DNA of 36,133 nucleotides, taken from Micromonospora sp. AMSO31t (GTDB taxonomy: Bacteria; Actinomycetota; Actinomycetes; Mycobacteriales; Micromonosporaceae). Shown in pieces: positions 22,278 to 29,947 of this stretch. The stretch is from NCBI RefSeq assembly GCF_008868175.1, contig NZ_WBKT01000050.1, forward strand, positions 1 through 36,133, in the 5' to 3' direction. The translations under genes were made by a program, and so were the position numbers. Numbering within the stretch: position 1 is the stretch's first letter; the number at the start of each line of letters is the position of its first letter. The notes below the pieces were generated by a model. That model was not told the DNA's origin and searched no databases. It saw only the letters and a program-made list of their open reading frames with translations.

Positions 22278-22994
22278 TCAGAACCCGAGGTACGCGTGCC
22301 GGAGCTGGTCGTCGTCGCGCAGCCGCCCCGCCGGGGCGGCGGTCACCACGCGGCCGAGCGACATCACGACGCCCTGGTCGGCGACCGAGAGGGCGCTGCG
22401 CACGTTCTGCTCGACCAGCAGGACGGTCAGCCCCCGCTCGTCGCAGAGCCGGCGCAGCAGCGCCATGATCTGCGCGGTCACCTTGGGGGCCAGGCCGAGC
22501 GACGGCTCGTCGAGCAGCAGCAGCCGCGGCCGGGCGATCAGCGCCCGGCCGAGGGCGAGCATCTGCCGCTCCCCGCCGGAGAGCTGGTGCCCGGCGTGGC
22601 GCCGCCGGCGGGCCAGGGGCGGGAACAGTTCGTACACCTCGTCCTGGGCCCGGCGGGCGTCGACCCGGTCGCTGCGCCAGAGGCCGCCGAGGCGCAGGTT
22701 CTCCTCCACGGTCAGCTCGGCCACCACGCCCCGCCCCTCGGGGACGTGCGCCAGGCCGCGCCGGACCAGCCGTTCGACGCGGACGCCGCGCAGGTCGGCG
22801 CCGTCGAAGCGGACCCGGCCGCCGGTGGGCCGGAGCAGGCCCGACAGGGTACGCAGCAGGGTGGTCTTGCCGGCCCCGTTGGCGCCGAGCACGGCGGCGA
22901 TGGTCCCGGCGGGCACCTCGAACGTCACGTCCCGCAGCACCGGCACCGGCCCGTAGCCGGCGCTGACCGCCTCGACCTCCAGCACGGCGGTCAC
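22278..22994 (-). CDS. livF: Liv-type ABC importer ATPase (LivF-like)
   Basis: A 238-residue ATPase: Walker A GANGAGKTT (about 36-44), EGRGVVAELTVEENL typical of LivF, signature LSGGERQMLALGRAL, Walker B LLLLDEPSLGLAP and the H-loop region VLLVEQNV. GTG 22994 overlaps the livG stop by 4 bases. Acts at the inner face of the membrane with LivG. The short form and the LSGGE signature separate it clearly from the LivG-like partner. Confidence 0.93.
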   Translation of the reverse strand: MTAVLEVEAVSAGYGPVPVLRDVTFEVPAGTIAAVLGANGAGKTTLLRTLSGLLRPTGGRVRFDGADLRGVRVERLVRRGLAHVPEGRGVVAELTVEENLRLGGLWRSDRVDARRAQDEVYELFPPLARRRRHAGHQLSGGERQMLALGRALIARPRLLLLDEPSLGLAPKVTAQIMALLRRLCDERGLTVLLVEQNVRSALSVADQGVVMSLGRVVTAAPAGRLRDDDQLRHAYLGF

Positions 22995-23812
22995 GACCCG
23001 GCCCCCGCGGCCTCGGCCGGCACGTCGGCGCCGAGGTACGCCTCGGTGACCAGCGGGTCGTCGCGGACCTCGTCGGGGGTGCCGGCGGCGATCACCCGGC
23101 CGAAGTCGAGCACCACCAGCTCCTGGCAGACGGCCATGACCAGGTCCATGTGGTGCTCGACGAGCATCACCGAGCACGCGCCGCCGGCCCGCTCGGGCAG
23201 GGTGCGGACCAGCTCGGCCAGCTCGTCGACGTCGTCGGCGCCCAGCCCGCCGGCCGGCTCGTCGAGCAGGAGCAGGCGGGGCCGGGCGATCAGGGCACGG
23301 GCCAGGGCGACCCGCTTGCGCACCGCGTACGGCAGGGTGGCGGGGGCCGCGCCGGCGTGCGCGGCGACGCCCAGCTCGGCGAGGAGGTCGAGGGCCTCCT
23401 GGCGCAGCCGCCGCTCGTCGCGGTCGCTGCGGGGCAGGCCGAACAGGGCGGTGGCGAAGCCGGCCCGGGCCGCGTTGCTGGCGCCGGCCACCACGTTCTC
23501 CAGCACGGTGAGCCCGGGGAACAGGCCGACGCCCTGGAGCGTGCGGGCGATGCCGAGCCGGGTCAGCCGGTGCGGGCGGGGCCGGAACGGGCGACCGTCC
23601 AGGGTGAGCGATCCGCTGGTCGGCGGGACGAAGCCGCAGACCACGTTGAACAGGGTGGTCTTCCCGGCGCCGTTGGGACCGATCACGCCGACGATCCGGC
23701 CGGGCGGGACCCGCAGGGAGACGTCGTCGAGGGCGACAAGCCCGCCGAACCGGACGCCGACACCCTGCAGCGCCAGGTCGATGCCGTCCGCGGGAGTGGG
23801 GGGTGGGGACAT
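22991..23812 (-). CDS. livG: Liv-type ABC importer ATPase (LivG-like)
   Basis: A 273-residue ATPase: FGGLVALDDVSLRVPPGRIVG, Walker A GPNGAGKTT, RTLQGVGLFPGLTVLENVV (LivG-type), Walker B LLLLDEPAGGL, and the C-terminal LivG/BCA tail ending AYLGADVP. The signature is degenerate (LPYAVRKRVALARAL), lacking the usual SGG or YGQQ, which is worth noting though LivG proteins vary here. ATG 23812 is chosen over GTG 23818 because GAGGTGAAG forms the ribosome site. First gene of the operon, with a readable promoter and operator about 75-105 bases upstream. Confidence 0.92.
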   Translation of the reverse strand: MSPPPTPADGIDLALQGVGVRFGGLVALDDVSLRVPPGRIVGVIGPNGAGKTTLFNVVCGFVPPTSGSLTLDGRPFRPRPHRLTRLGIARTLQGVGLFPGLTVLENVVAGASNAARAGFATALFGLPRSDRDERRLRQEALDLLAELGVAAHAGAAPATLPYAVRKRVALARALIARPRLLLLDEPAGGLGADDVDELAELVRTLPERAGGACSVMLVEHHMDLVMAVCQELVVLDFGRVIAAGTPDEVRDDPLVTEAYLGADVPAEAAGAGS

Positions 23813-23879
23813 CTTCACCTCGGGAGAGGACGCGGCGTCGGGGGTGCGCGGTGCGGCTCGGGCGAAGCGGGAAACTTAT

Positions 23880-23894
23880 TACACCGGGAGTGTA
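23880..23894. promoter_or_regulatory. Operator-like palindrome in the importer promoter
   Basis: TACAC-N5-GTGTA, perfect 5-base arms, overlapping the -10 box of the livG promoter. On the minus strand it reads TACACTCCCGGTGTA and shares CACTC-N3-GTG with the site upstream of the TetR gene, the likely binder. Confidence 0.5.
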
Positions 23895-23916
23895 CTTTTC
23901 GGCGGAGGTTCGTCAA
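23889..23916 (-). promoter_or_regulatory. Promoter of the Liv-type operon
   Basis: Minus strand -35 TTGACG (23916-23911), 16-base spacer and -10 TACACT (23894-23889), in an unusually AT-rich patch about 77 bases upstream of the livG start. The rest of the gap to 24000 shows no gene. Confidence 0.65.
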
Positions 23917-24000
23917 TGCCTCCCGAGGGCCGTGGCGGTATCGACGCGATCACGATTCCGGGCGCGCCGGATCTGCACCCGCCGGGCAGGTGTGCCGTGC

Positions 24001-24837
24001 TCAGGCCGCGGCCGGGGCGGGTGCCCGCAGGGTCCGGACCTGGCCGGTGCGCGGGCCACCGGAGAGCGCCGCGGGGCTCCACTGTGTGGCGACGAGGTGG
24101 AGGGTGCGCCCGTCCGGGCCGCCGAGCGCGCAGGCGAAGCAGCCCCGGTCCAGGTCGATCCGGTCGAGCACCCGCCCGCCCTCGGCGACGCGGACGGCGC
24201 ACCGGTTCGGCACGTCGCCGTACCAGACGGCTCCGGCGGCGTCGAGGCAGATGCCGTCCGGCGCGGAGTCCGGCACCGCCGCCCAGACCCGCCGGCCGCC
24301 GAGCGACCCGTCGGCCGCCACGTCGTACGCCGTGAGCCGGCCGGCGTACGACTCGGCGACGATCAGGGTGCCCCCGTCCGGGGTGAGCACCATGCCGTTG
24401 GGGAAGGCGAGATCGCCGGCGACCAGCCGGGCGGCGCCGTCGGGCGGGACCAGGGCCACGGCCCCCGGCCGGTAGTCCCCGGCGGGGAAGTCGAAGCCGA
24501 TGGTGTTGACGTAGGCGTTGCCCCGGGCGTCGGTGACCACCTCGTTCCACGGGTGCGGGACGAGCGCGGCCAGGTCGGCGTGGGTGCGCAACGCGCCGTC
24601 GGGTTCCCGGCGCAGCAGCCGCCCGGCGCCGCCGGCCACCAGCAGCAGCCGCCCGTCCGGCAGCCAGTCGAAGCAGACCGGCAGCCCGTCGACCCGGACG
24701 ACCACCTCGGTCCGGCCCGCCGCGTCGACGGTGAGCACCTCCCCGGCGCCCCAGTCGGCCAGCCAGAGCCGCCCGTCGTGCCAGCGGGGCGACTCGCCGA
24801 AGGCGAGCCCGTCGACCAGGATCTCCGGTGCGCTCAC
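24001..24837 (-). CDS. SMP-30/gluconolactonase-family hydrolase
   Basis: A 278-residue six-bladed beta-propeller of the SMP-30/regucalcin family. Metal ligands by alignment: E15 (GESPRW), N98 (PWNEV) for substrate binding, N147 (FPNGM) and D194 (SAPDGICLD). Members hydrolyse sugar lactones or organophosphate-like esters. GTG 24837 overlaps the sigma-factor stop by 4 bases, so it is translationally coupled to the ECF gene, an unusual partner for ECF42 systems, which normally carry only DGPF genes. No signal peptide. The reaction in this organism is unknown. Confidence 0.9.
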   Translation of the reverse strand: MSAPEILVDGLAFGESPRWHDGRLWLADWGAGEVLTVDAAGRTEVVVRVDGLPVCFDWLPDGRLLLVAGGAGRLLRREPDGALRTHADLAALVPHPWNEVVTDARGNAYVNTIGFDFPAGDYRPGAVALVPPDGAARLVAGDLAFPNGMVLTPDGGTLIVAESYAGRLTAYDVAADGSLGGRRVWAAVPDSAPDGICLDAAGAVWYGDVPNRCAVRVAEGGRVLDRIDLDRGCFACALGGPDGRTLHLVATQWSPAALSGGPRTGQVRTLRAPAPAAA

Positions 24838-26054
24838 GGGTGGCTCCTCAGCAGGTCGCGGGAGCGGCGGAGGAACTCCCGCTCGACGGCGTTGTCGGTG
24901 CGCGCGATCGCCGCGTCGTACGCGGTCGCCGCCTCGGCCGGCCGGTCGAGGCGGCGCAGCAGGTCGGCGCGGACGGCGTGCAGCACGTGGTAGCCGGCCA
25001 GGTCCAGCCCGTCGACCTCGGCCAGCGCGGTGGCCGGGCCGGCCACCTCGGCCAGCGCGACGGCCCGGTGCAGCGCCACCACCGGCCCGGGCGCGTGCGC
25101 CCGCAGCTGGTCGTAGAGGGCGAGGATCTGCCGCCAGTCGGTGTCCGCGGCGGTCGCCGCGTCGCTGTGCACCGCGTTGATCGCGGCCTGGATCTGGTAC
25201 GGGCCAGCGCGGTCCCGCCGCAGGCAGCGCCGCACGAGGGCCTGCCCCTCGGCGATCAGCGCGCGGTCCCACCGGCTCCGGTCCTGCGCGCCGAGCGGCA
25301 CGAGCGCCCCGTCCGGCCCGGTCCGCGCGCCCCGCCGGGCGTCGGTGAGCAGCATGAGCGCGAGCAGGCCGAGCACCTCCGGCTCGTCCGGCATGAGGTT
25401 GGCGAGCAGCCGGCCCAGCCGGATCGCCTCGTCGCACAGCTCGTCGCGGACCAGCCGCTCCCCCGCGCTGGCGGTGTGCCCCTCCGTGAAGATCAGGTAG
25501 ACCACGGCCAGCACGGCGCGCAGCCGGTCGGGCAGGTCGGCGTCCCGGGGCACCCGGTACGGGATGCCGGCGTCCCGGATCTTCGCCTTGGCCCGGACCA
25601 GGCGCTGCGCCATGGTCGGCTCCGGCACCAGGAACGCCCTCGCGATCTCGGCGGTGCTCAGCCCGCCGAGCAGGCGCAGGGTCAGCGCGACCCGGGCCGC
25701 CGGGCCGAGCGCCGGGTGGCAGCAGGTGAAGATCAGTCGGAGCCGGTCGTCGCGCACGGGACCCTCCTCGGCGGGCGGCTCGGCGGCGTACAGGAGGGCG
25801 GCCTGGGCGTGCCGGTCGGCGCGGGACGCCTCGCGGCGGCGCCGGTCGATCGCCCGGTTCCGGGCGGTGGTGATGATCCAGCCGGCCGGGCTCGGCGGTG
25901 GGCCGTCGACGGCCCACCGGTCGACCGCGGCGGCGAACGCCTCCTGGACCGCCTCCTCGGCGAGGTCGATGTCGCCGAGCAGGCGGACCAGGACGGCGAC
26001 CGCGCGGCCGTACTCCGCGCGGAAGACCCGTTCGACGTCGGTGGGGCCGGTCAT
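24834..26054 (-). CDS. ECF42-type sigma factor with TPR-like C-terminal extension
   Basis: A 406-residue ECF sigma factor. Sigma-2 lies at about 7-75 ([52 protein letters not shown]); sigma-4 at about 110-165 ([33 protein letters not shown]). The remaining 230 residues, including [22 protein letters not shown] near the end, are the helical/TPR-like extension (DUF6596) typical of group ECF42, which replaces an anti-sigma factor in controlling activity. ATG 26054 overlaps the DGPF gene by 4 bases and the SMP-30 gene follows with another 4-base overlap. ECF42 factors are known to drive their own DGPF genes; a matching TGTCGA -35 lies upstream. Confidence 0.93.
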   Translation of the reverse strand: MTGPTDVERVFRAEYGRAVAVLVRLLGDIDLAEEAVQEAFAAAVDRWAVDGPPPSPAGWIITTARNRAIDRRRREASRADRHAQAALLYAAEPPAEEGPVRDDRLRLIFTCCHPALGPAARVALTLRLLGGLSTAEIARAFLVPEPTMAQRLVRAKAKIRDAGIPYRVPRDADLPDRLRAVLAVVYLIFTEGHTASAGERLVRDELCDEAIRLGRLLANLMPDEPEVLGLLALMLLTDARRGARTGPDGALVPLGAQDRSRWDRALIAEGQALVRRCLRRDRAGPYQIQAAINAVHSDAATAADTDWRQILALYDQLRAHAPGPVVALHRAVALAEVAGPATALAEVDGLDLAGYHVLHAVRADLLRRLDRPAEAATAYDAAIARTDNAVEREFLRRSRDLLRSHP

Positions 26055-26401
26055 CCCTCGCCCTGGAACGGGCGCACCTCGATCGGCAGGGTGGTGGCCA
26101 GGGCGTAGCGGCGGCCCCAGTCGAGGGCGGCGTCGAGGTCGGGGGCCGTGATGATGGTGAACCCGCCCAGGTACTCCTTGCCCTCGACATACGGGCCGTC
26201 GGTGACGAGCACCTCGTCGCCCTTCGGGCGCAGCACGGTGGCGGTCTCCGGGGCGTGCAGGCCGTTGCCGAACACCCAGCACCCGGCCTCCCGCAACTCC
26301 CGGCCGATGGCGTCGACCTCGCGCATCACCCCGGCCAGGAACTCCGGGTCCGGCCGGCCGGCGCCGGCCGGCTGGTACATGCTGATCAGGTACTGCTTCA
26401 C
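26051..26401 (-). CDS. DGPF/YCII-related protein
   Basis: A 116-residue ferredoxin-like alpha/beta protein of the YCII/DGPF family, the constant companion of ECF42 sigma factors. Motifs: [11 protein letters not shown] at the start, [18 protein letters not shown] (the DGPF motif, about 69-86) and PIEVRPF at the end. Function is unproven; the family may bind or transform small molecules and feed the signal to the sigma factor. GTG 26401 has AGGAG upstream. First gene of the overlapping trio DGPF-sigma-SMP-30. Confidence 0.92.
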   Translation of the reverse strand: MKQYLISMYQPAGAGRPDPEFLAGVMREVDAIGRELREAGCWVFGNGLHAPETATVLRPKGDEVLVTDGPYVEGKEYLGGFTIITAPDLDAALDWGRRYALATTLPIEVRPFQGEG

Positions 26402-26473
26402 GCGCTTCTCCTCACCCCCGGCAGCGGCCCCGTGCCGCCCCTCCACCCTCCACACGAACGGCGCACCCCGGTA

Positions 26474-26479
26474 TCGACA
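26474..26479 (-). promoter_or_regulatory. Candidate ECF42 -35 element TGTCGA
   Basis: TGTCGA on the minus strand about 73 bases upstream of the DGPF start. From memory, ECF42 factors studied in Streptomyces recognise TGTCGA at -35 and a short CG-containing -10; 17 bases downstream the sequence reads CGTGTG, so the -10 is only approximate. Confidence 0.5.
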
Positions 26480-26522
26480 CGCCGGCGGAGAGAATTCCAG
26501 CGGGATCCGGGTATCCCGCGCC

Positions 26523-27848
26523 GTGCGCGGCAACCGGGTGGTCGTGGTCGGGGCGGGGTTCTCCGGCCTGGCCGCCGCGCTCGCGCTCGCCGCCGCCGGC
26601 TGCGCCGTACGCCTGGTGGAGGCCCGCGACCGGGTCGGCGGACGGACGCTGTCCCGGCCGCTGCCCGGCGGCGGCTGGCTCGACCTCGGCGCGCAGTGGA
26701 TCGGCCCGACCCAGGACCGGATGTACGCGCTGGTGGCCGCCCACGGCCTGGCGACCTTTCCGTCACCGGCCCGGGGCGCGCCCACCCTGCGCTGGGCCGG
26801 GCGGCGGCTGGCCGAGGCGCCCGCGCCGCTGGCCGCCATCCTGGACACGCTGGACGGGCTCGCCGCGCGGCTCGACCCGGCCGCGCCCTGGCGGGCGGCC
26901 GAGGCGGCGGAGTGGGACCGGACCACGCTCGGTGGCTGGCTGGCCGCCACCGCGCCCGACCCGGCGACCGCGCGCTACGCCGGGCGGTTGCTGGCCGGCG
27001 GGCTGCTCGCCGCCTCGCCGGACGAGGTGTCGCTGTTGCAGATGCTGTTCTACCTGTGCAGCGGCGGCGGCACGGGCAGCCTGCTGGGGATGGCCGGCGG
27101 CGCCCAGCAGGACCGGATCGTGGGCGGGCCCGCGGCGCTGGCCGAGCGGATGGCCGCCGCCCTGCCGGCGGACTGCCTCCGACTCGGCGCCCCGGTCGAG
27201 GGGGTCGCCCAGGACGGCGCCGGGGTGCGGGTGCACGCGGGCGGCGAGGTGCACCGCGGCGACGCCGTCGTGGTCGCGGTGGCGCCGGCGCTGGCGGGGC
27301 GGATCCGGTACGACCCGCCGCTGCCCGCGCTGCGCGACGGGCTCACCCAGCGGATGCCGATGGGCGCGGCGATCAAGGTGCACGCGCTCTACCCGGAGCC
27401 GTTCTGGCGGGCCGACGGCCGCTCCGGGGTGGCGACCGCCGACGACGGCCCGATCACCGAGACGGTGGACAACTCGCTGCCCGGCTCGCCGCGCGGCGTG
27501 CTCACGGCCTTCAGCTACGGCGCGGAGGCCCGCGAGCTGCGCCGGCTGGCGCCGGACGCCCGGCGGGCCGCGCTGCTGGACGCCCTCGTCACGCTGGTCG
27601 GGCCGGCCGCCGCCCGCCCCGACGACCTGGTCGAGTACGACTGGTCGGCCGACCCGTGGACCCGGGGCTGCTTCTGCGGCATGCTGCCGCCCGGCTCCTG
27701 GCGGGACTACGGCCCGGAGTTGCGCCATCCGGTGGGCCGGGTGCACTGGGCCGGCACCGAGACCGCCACCCGGTGGAGCGGCTACCTGGAGGGCGCCGTC
27801 GCGGCCGGTGAACGGGCCGCCGCCGAGGTGCTGGCCGGCCTCCGCTGA
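26523..27848 (+). CDS. Flavin-containing amine oxidase
   Basis: A 441-residue FAD enzyme of the monoamine/putrescine oxidase family, oxidising amines to imines with hydrogen peroxide production. The N-terminus has the dinucleotide fold VVVVGAGFSGLAAALALAAAG with EARDRVGGRT; then GAQWIGPTQDRMY; the C-terminus has WTRGCFCGMLPPGSW and the closing FAD motif HWAGTETATRWSGYLEGAV. All expected parts are present. Start GTG 26523 lies 5 codons before the flavin motif, with only a weak ribosome site; earlier in-frame codons read into the promoter of the divergent DGPF gene. Substrate is not apparent. It may share the divergent control region with the ECF42 operon. Confidence 0.9.
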   Translation: MRGNRVVVVGAGFSGLAAALALAAAGCAVRLVEARDRVGGRTLSRPLPGGGWLDLGAQWIGPTQDRMYALVAAHGLATFPSPARGAPTLRWAGRRLAEAPAPLAAILDTLDGLAARLDPAAPWRAAEAAEWDRTTLGGWLAATAPDPATARYAGRLLAGGLLAASPDEVSLLQMLFYLCSGGGTGSLLGMAGGAQQDRIVGGPAALAERMAAALPADCLRLGAPVEGVAQDGAGVRVHAGGEVHRGDAVVVAVAPALAGRIRYDPPLPALRDGLTQRMPMGAAIKVHALYPEPFWRADGRSGVATADDGPITETVDNSLPGSPRGVLTAFSYGAEARELRRLAPDARRAALLDALVTLVGPAAARPDDLVEYDWSADPWTRGCFCGMLPPGSWRDYGPELRHPVGRVHWAGTETATRWSGYLEGAVAAGERAAAEVLAGLR

Positions 27849-27885
27849 ACCCCTCACCGGACAAAGAAAATCTTCCATGCGTCTA

Positions 27886-27917
27886 TTGAAAAGTTTCTCC
27901 ATCCTGTGACCTAATGT
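27886..27917 (+). promoter_or_regulatory. AT-rich promoter region of the lysozyme gene
   Basis: TTGAAA (27886-27891) and a TANNNT -10 TAATGT (27912-27917), spacing 20 bases, longer than ideal. GAAA-AG-TTTC (27888-27897) overlaps the -35 and resembles a short operator. The patch from 27865 to 27925 is strikingly AT-rich for this DNA. Confidence 0.45.
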
Positions 27918-27961
27918 TGACAGTTCCTTTCGTCACGCTCCCCCACCCCCAGGGAGGAAAG

Positions 27962-28708
27962 ATGAACCGTCCCCTTCGATCGGCGCTGCGTACGGCCGCC
28001 ACGGCCCTGCTCGCCACCGTCACCCTGGCCGCCTCGGCCGTCGTCGGCGCGACACCCGCCAGCGCCGCGCCGGCCGGCCTGCCCGGCATGGACGTCTCCA
28101 GCCACCAGGGCAACGTGAACTGGTCCGCCGCCTGGAACAACGGCGCCCGGTTCGCGTACGTGAAGGCGACCGAGGGCACCGGCTACATCAACCCGTACTT
28201 CGCCCAGCAGTACAACGGCTCCTACAACGTCGGGATGATCCGCGGGTCGTACCACTTCGCCCTGCCCGGCAACTCGAGCGGCGCGGCCCAGGCCAACTAC
28301 TTCGTCGACCACGGCGGCGGCTGGTCCAAGGACGGCAGGACCCTGCCCGGCGCGCTCGACATCGAGTACAACCCGTACGGCGCCACCTGCTACGGGTTGA
28401 GCCAGGCCTCGATGCGCAGCTGGATCGCCTCGTTCGTCAACCAGTACCACGCGCGCACCGGCCGGTGGGCCACCATCTACACCACCACCGACTGGTGGAG
28501 CACCTGCACGGGCAACACCTCGCAGTTCGCCGCGAACAACCCGCTGTGGATCGCCCGCTACTCCAGCAGCGTCGGCACGCTCCCCGCCGGCTGGGGGACG
28601 TACTCCTTCTGGCAGTGGTCGTCCTCGGGCGTCTTCCCGGGCGACCAGAACGTCTGGAACGGCACCCTGGACCGGCTCAAGGTGCTGGCCTGCAACGGAC
28701 CCTGCTGA
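27962..28708 (+). CDS. Secreted GH25 lysozyme (N,O-muramidase type)
   Basis: A 248-residue secreted glycoside hydrolase family 25 enzyme, cutting the MurNAc-GlcNAc bond of peptidoglycan. A signal peptide ends near 36 (TPASAA). GH25 marks: GMDVSSHQGNVNW with D44, YVKATEGTGY with E71, GSYHFALP, and ALDIEYN with D133 and E135 as catalytic pair; the C-terminus holds SFWQWSSSGVFPG. The mature protein is a bare catalytic domain. ATG 27962 has GGAGGAAAG upstream. It is followed by a large hairpin and then a peptidoglycan amidase gene, so the two can release complementary wall fragments; roles in remodelling, sporulation or prey lysis are equally possible. Confidence 0.94.
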   Translation: MNRPLRSALRTAATALLATVTLAASAVVGATPASAAPAGLPGMDVSSHQGNVNWSAAWNNGARFAYVKATEGTGYINPYFAQQYNGSYNVGMIRGSYHFALPGNSSGAAQANYFVDHGGGWSKDGRTLPGALDIEYNPYGATCYGLSQASMRSWIASFVNQYHARTGRWATIYTTTDWWSTCTGNTSQFAANNPLWIARYSSSVGTLPAGWGTYSFWQWSSSGVFPGDQNVWNGTLDRLKVLACNGPC

Positions 28709-28714
28709 TCCGCT

Positions 28715-28783
28715 CCGGTGGTGGGCGGCCCGCTCCGGCCGGCGTCCCGGACGCCGCGCCCCGGAGCCGCCGCCCGCCACCGG
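28715..28783 (+). terminator. Long branched hairpin between lysozyme and amidase genes
   Basis: Outer stem of about 22 pairs between 28715-28738 and 28761-28783 (CCGGTGG...GCTCCGG against CCGGAGC...CCACCGG, with one T-G pair and a one-base bulge) enclosing an inner stem GGCGTC/GACGCC (28741-28755). It starts 6 bases after the lysozyme stop. It is a terminator, or an element that separates expression of the two genes, since only about 30 bases remain before the amidase start. Confidence 0.7.
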
Positions 28784-28812
28784 CGGCGTCCGTCCCCGAC
28801 GAGGAGGCCCCC

Positions 28813-29487
28813 ATGTCCGTTCCCGTTCCCCGGCGGGCCGTGCTGCGCGGCGCGGTCCTGCTGGGCGCCGCAGCCGGCGCCACCGCGCTCACCCAGGTCG
28901 GCGCCGGCCGCGACGCCCGGGCCGTCGCCGCGCGGATCGACCAGCCGACCATCGCCAACTGTGCGACCTGGAGCGCCCGCCCGCCGTCCTCCGCGGTGAG
29001 CGTGGTGCAGAGCCGGCCCAACAAGATCATCATTCATCACACGGCGTTCCCGAACACCACCGACTACAGCCTCGCGCAGGCCTACCGGAACTCGCGCGAC
29101 ATTCAAAACCTGCACATGGACAGCAACGGCTGGCTCGACTCCGGGCAGCACTTCACCAACAGCCGGGGCGGCTTCCTCACCGAGGGCCGGCACGGCAGTC
29201 TCTACGGGCTGCTGCACGGGCAGACCATGGTGCAGGGCGCGCACTGCGTCGGGCAGAACAGCCAGGCCATCGGCATCGAGAACGACGGCATCTATCTCGA
29301 CGTGCAGCCGCCGCAGGCGCTCTGGAACAGCCTGGTGTGGTTCTGCGCCTTCACCTGCCAGCAGTACGGCATCCCGCCGACCGAGATCTACGGGCACAAG
29401 GACTTCAACAACACCCAGTGCCCCGGCCTGCTGCACGACCGGCTCCCGGAGCTGCGCAGCACCGTCGCGGCCCGCCTCGGCGGCTGA
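28813..29487 (+). CDS. Exported PGRP-type N-acetylmuramoyl-L-alanine amidase
   Basis: A 224-residue amidase_2/PGRP-family zinc enzyme, cleaving the MurNAc-L-Ala bond. The N-terminus has twin arginines (RRAVLRG) and an Ala-rich core, so export is probably by Tat. Zinc residues: H75 or H76 (IIIHHTAFP), H195 (YGHKDF) and C203 (TQCPG); Y193 fits the usual catalytic Tyr region. WSARPPSS is the conserved PGRP opening. ATG 28813 with GAGGAGG upstream. Directly downstream of the GH25 lysozyme; the following perfect hairpin ends the unit. Confidence 0.92.
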   Translation: MSVPVPRRAVLRGAVLLGAAAGATALTQVGAGRDARAVAARIDQPTIANCATWSARPPSSAVSVVQSRPNKIIIHHTAFPNTTDYSLAQAYRNSRDIQNLHMDSNGWLDSGQHFTNSRGGFLTEGRHGSLYGLLHGQTMVQGAHCVGQNSQAIGIENDGIYLDVQPPQALWNSLVWFCAFTCQQYGIPPTEIYGHKDFNNTQCPGLLHDRLPELRSTVAARLGG

Positions 29488-29489
29488 CC

Positions 29490-29538
29490 GGATCCTGGGC
29501 AGCTCCCGTCCGTCTCGAACGGGAGCTGTCCAGGATCC
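29490..29538 (+). terminator. Terminator hairpin after the amidase gene
   Basis: Stem of 20 pairs (29490-29509 with 29519-29538, one G-T pair) and a 9-base loop, two bases after the amidase stop. No long T-run. The stem begins and ends with GGATCC. Confidence 0.9.
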
Positions 29539-29555
29539 CGCCGTTTCAGTGGTCG

Positions 29556-29565
29556 CTTATATAAG
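29556..29565. promoter_or_regulatory. Palindrome CTTATATAAG upstream of the ArsR gene
   Basis: Perfect 10-base AT-rich palindrome 22 bases before the ArsR start, overlapping the probable promoter (GATACA at 29574-29579 could be the -10, 8 bases before the GTG). Likely operator for the ArsR-type repressor. Confidence 0.5.
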
Positions 29566-29587
29566 TCGGGTGTGATACAAAGGGTTC

Positions 29588-29947
29588 GTGCACGCCTTCG
29601 ACGTCCTCGGGGACCCGGTGCGTCGCCGGATCCTGGAGCTGCTCGCCCAGGGCGAGCAGCCGGCCGGCACGCTCGGGGCGACCGTCCAGCGGGAGTTCGG
29701 CATCAGCCAGCCGGCCGTGTCGCAACACCTCAAGGTGCTGCGGGAGCACGGCTTCGCGACCGTGCGCGCCCAGGGCGCCCGCCGCCTCTACGCGGTGGAC
29801 CCACGACCGCTGCGCGAGATGGACGAGTGGCTCGCGGGCTTCCGCCGGTTCTGGACGCCGCCGCTGGCGGCGCTCGCCACCGAACTGGCCCGGGGGCGGC
29901 GCGAACGGCGGCTGCGCGAGAGCGAACCCGACGAGAGGACAACCTGA
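29588..29947 (+). CDS. ArsR-family transcriptional regulator
   Basis: A 119-residue winged-helix repressor: FDVLGDPVRRRILELLAQGE, FGISQPAVSQHLKVLREHGF (the HTH) and the wing ARRLYAVDPRPL. There are no cysteine or histidine metal motifs in the recognition helix, so it belongs to the metal-free ArsR group that usually pairs with an SRPBCC/AHSA1 gene. GTG 29588. Its stop TGA (29945-29947) shares one base with the ATG of the SRPBCC gene, so the two are coupled. Probably autoregulatory through the palindrome just upstream. Confidence 0.92.
   Translation: MHAFDVLGDPVRRRILELLAQGEQPAGTLGATVQREFGISQPAVSQHLKVLREHGFATVRAQGARRLYAVDPRPLREMDEWLAGFRRFWTPPLAALATELARGRRERRLRESEPDERTT

Noticed and set aside
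21378..24335. Nearly 1000-codon open frame opposite the Liv-type operon
   Set aside because: His/Gln/Glu-rich antisense translation of permease and ATPase genes, no recognisable domain.
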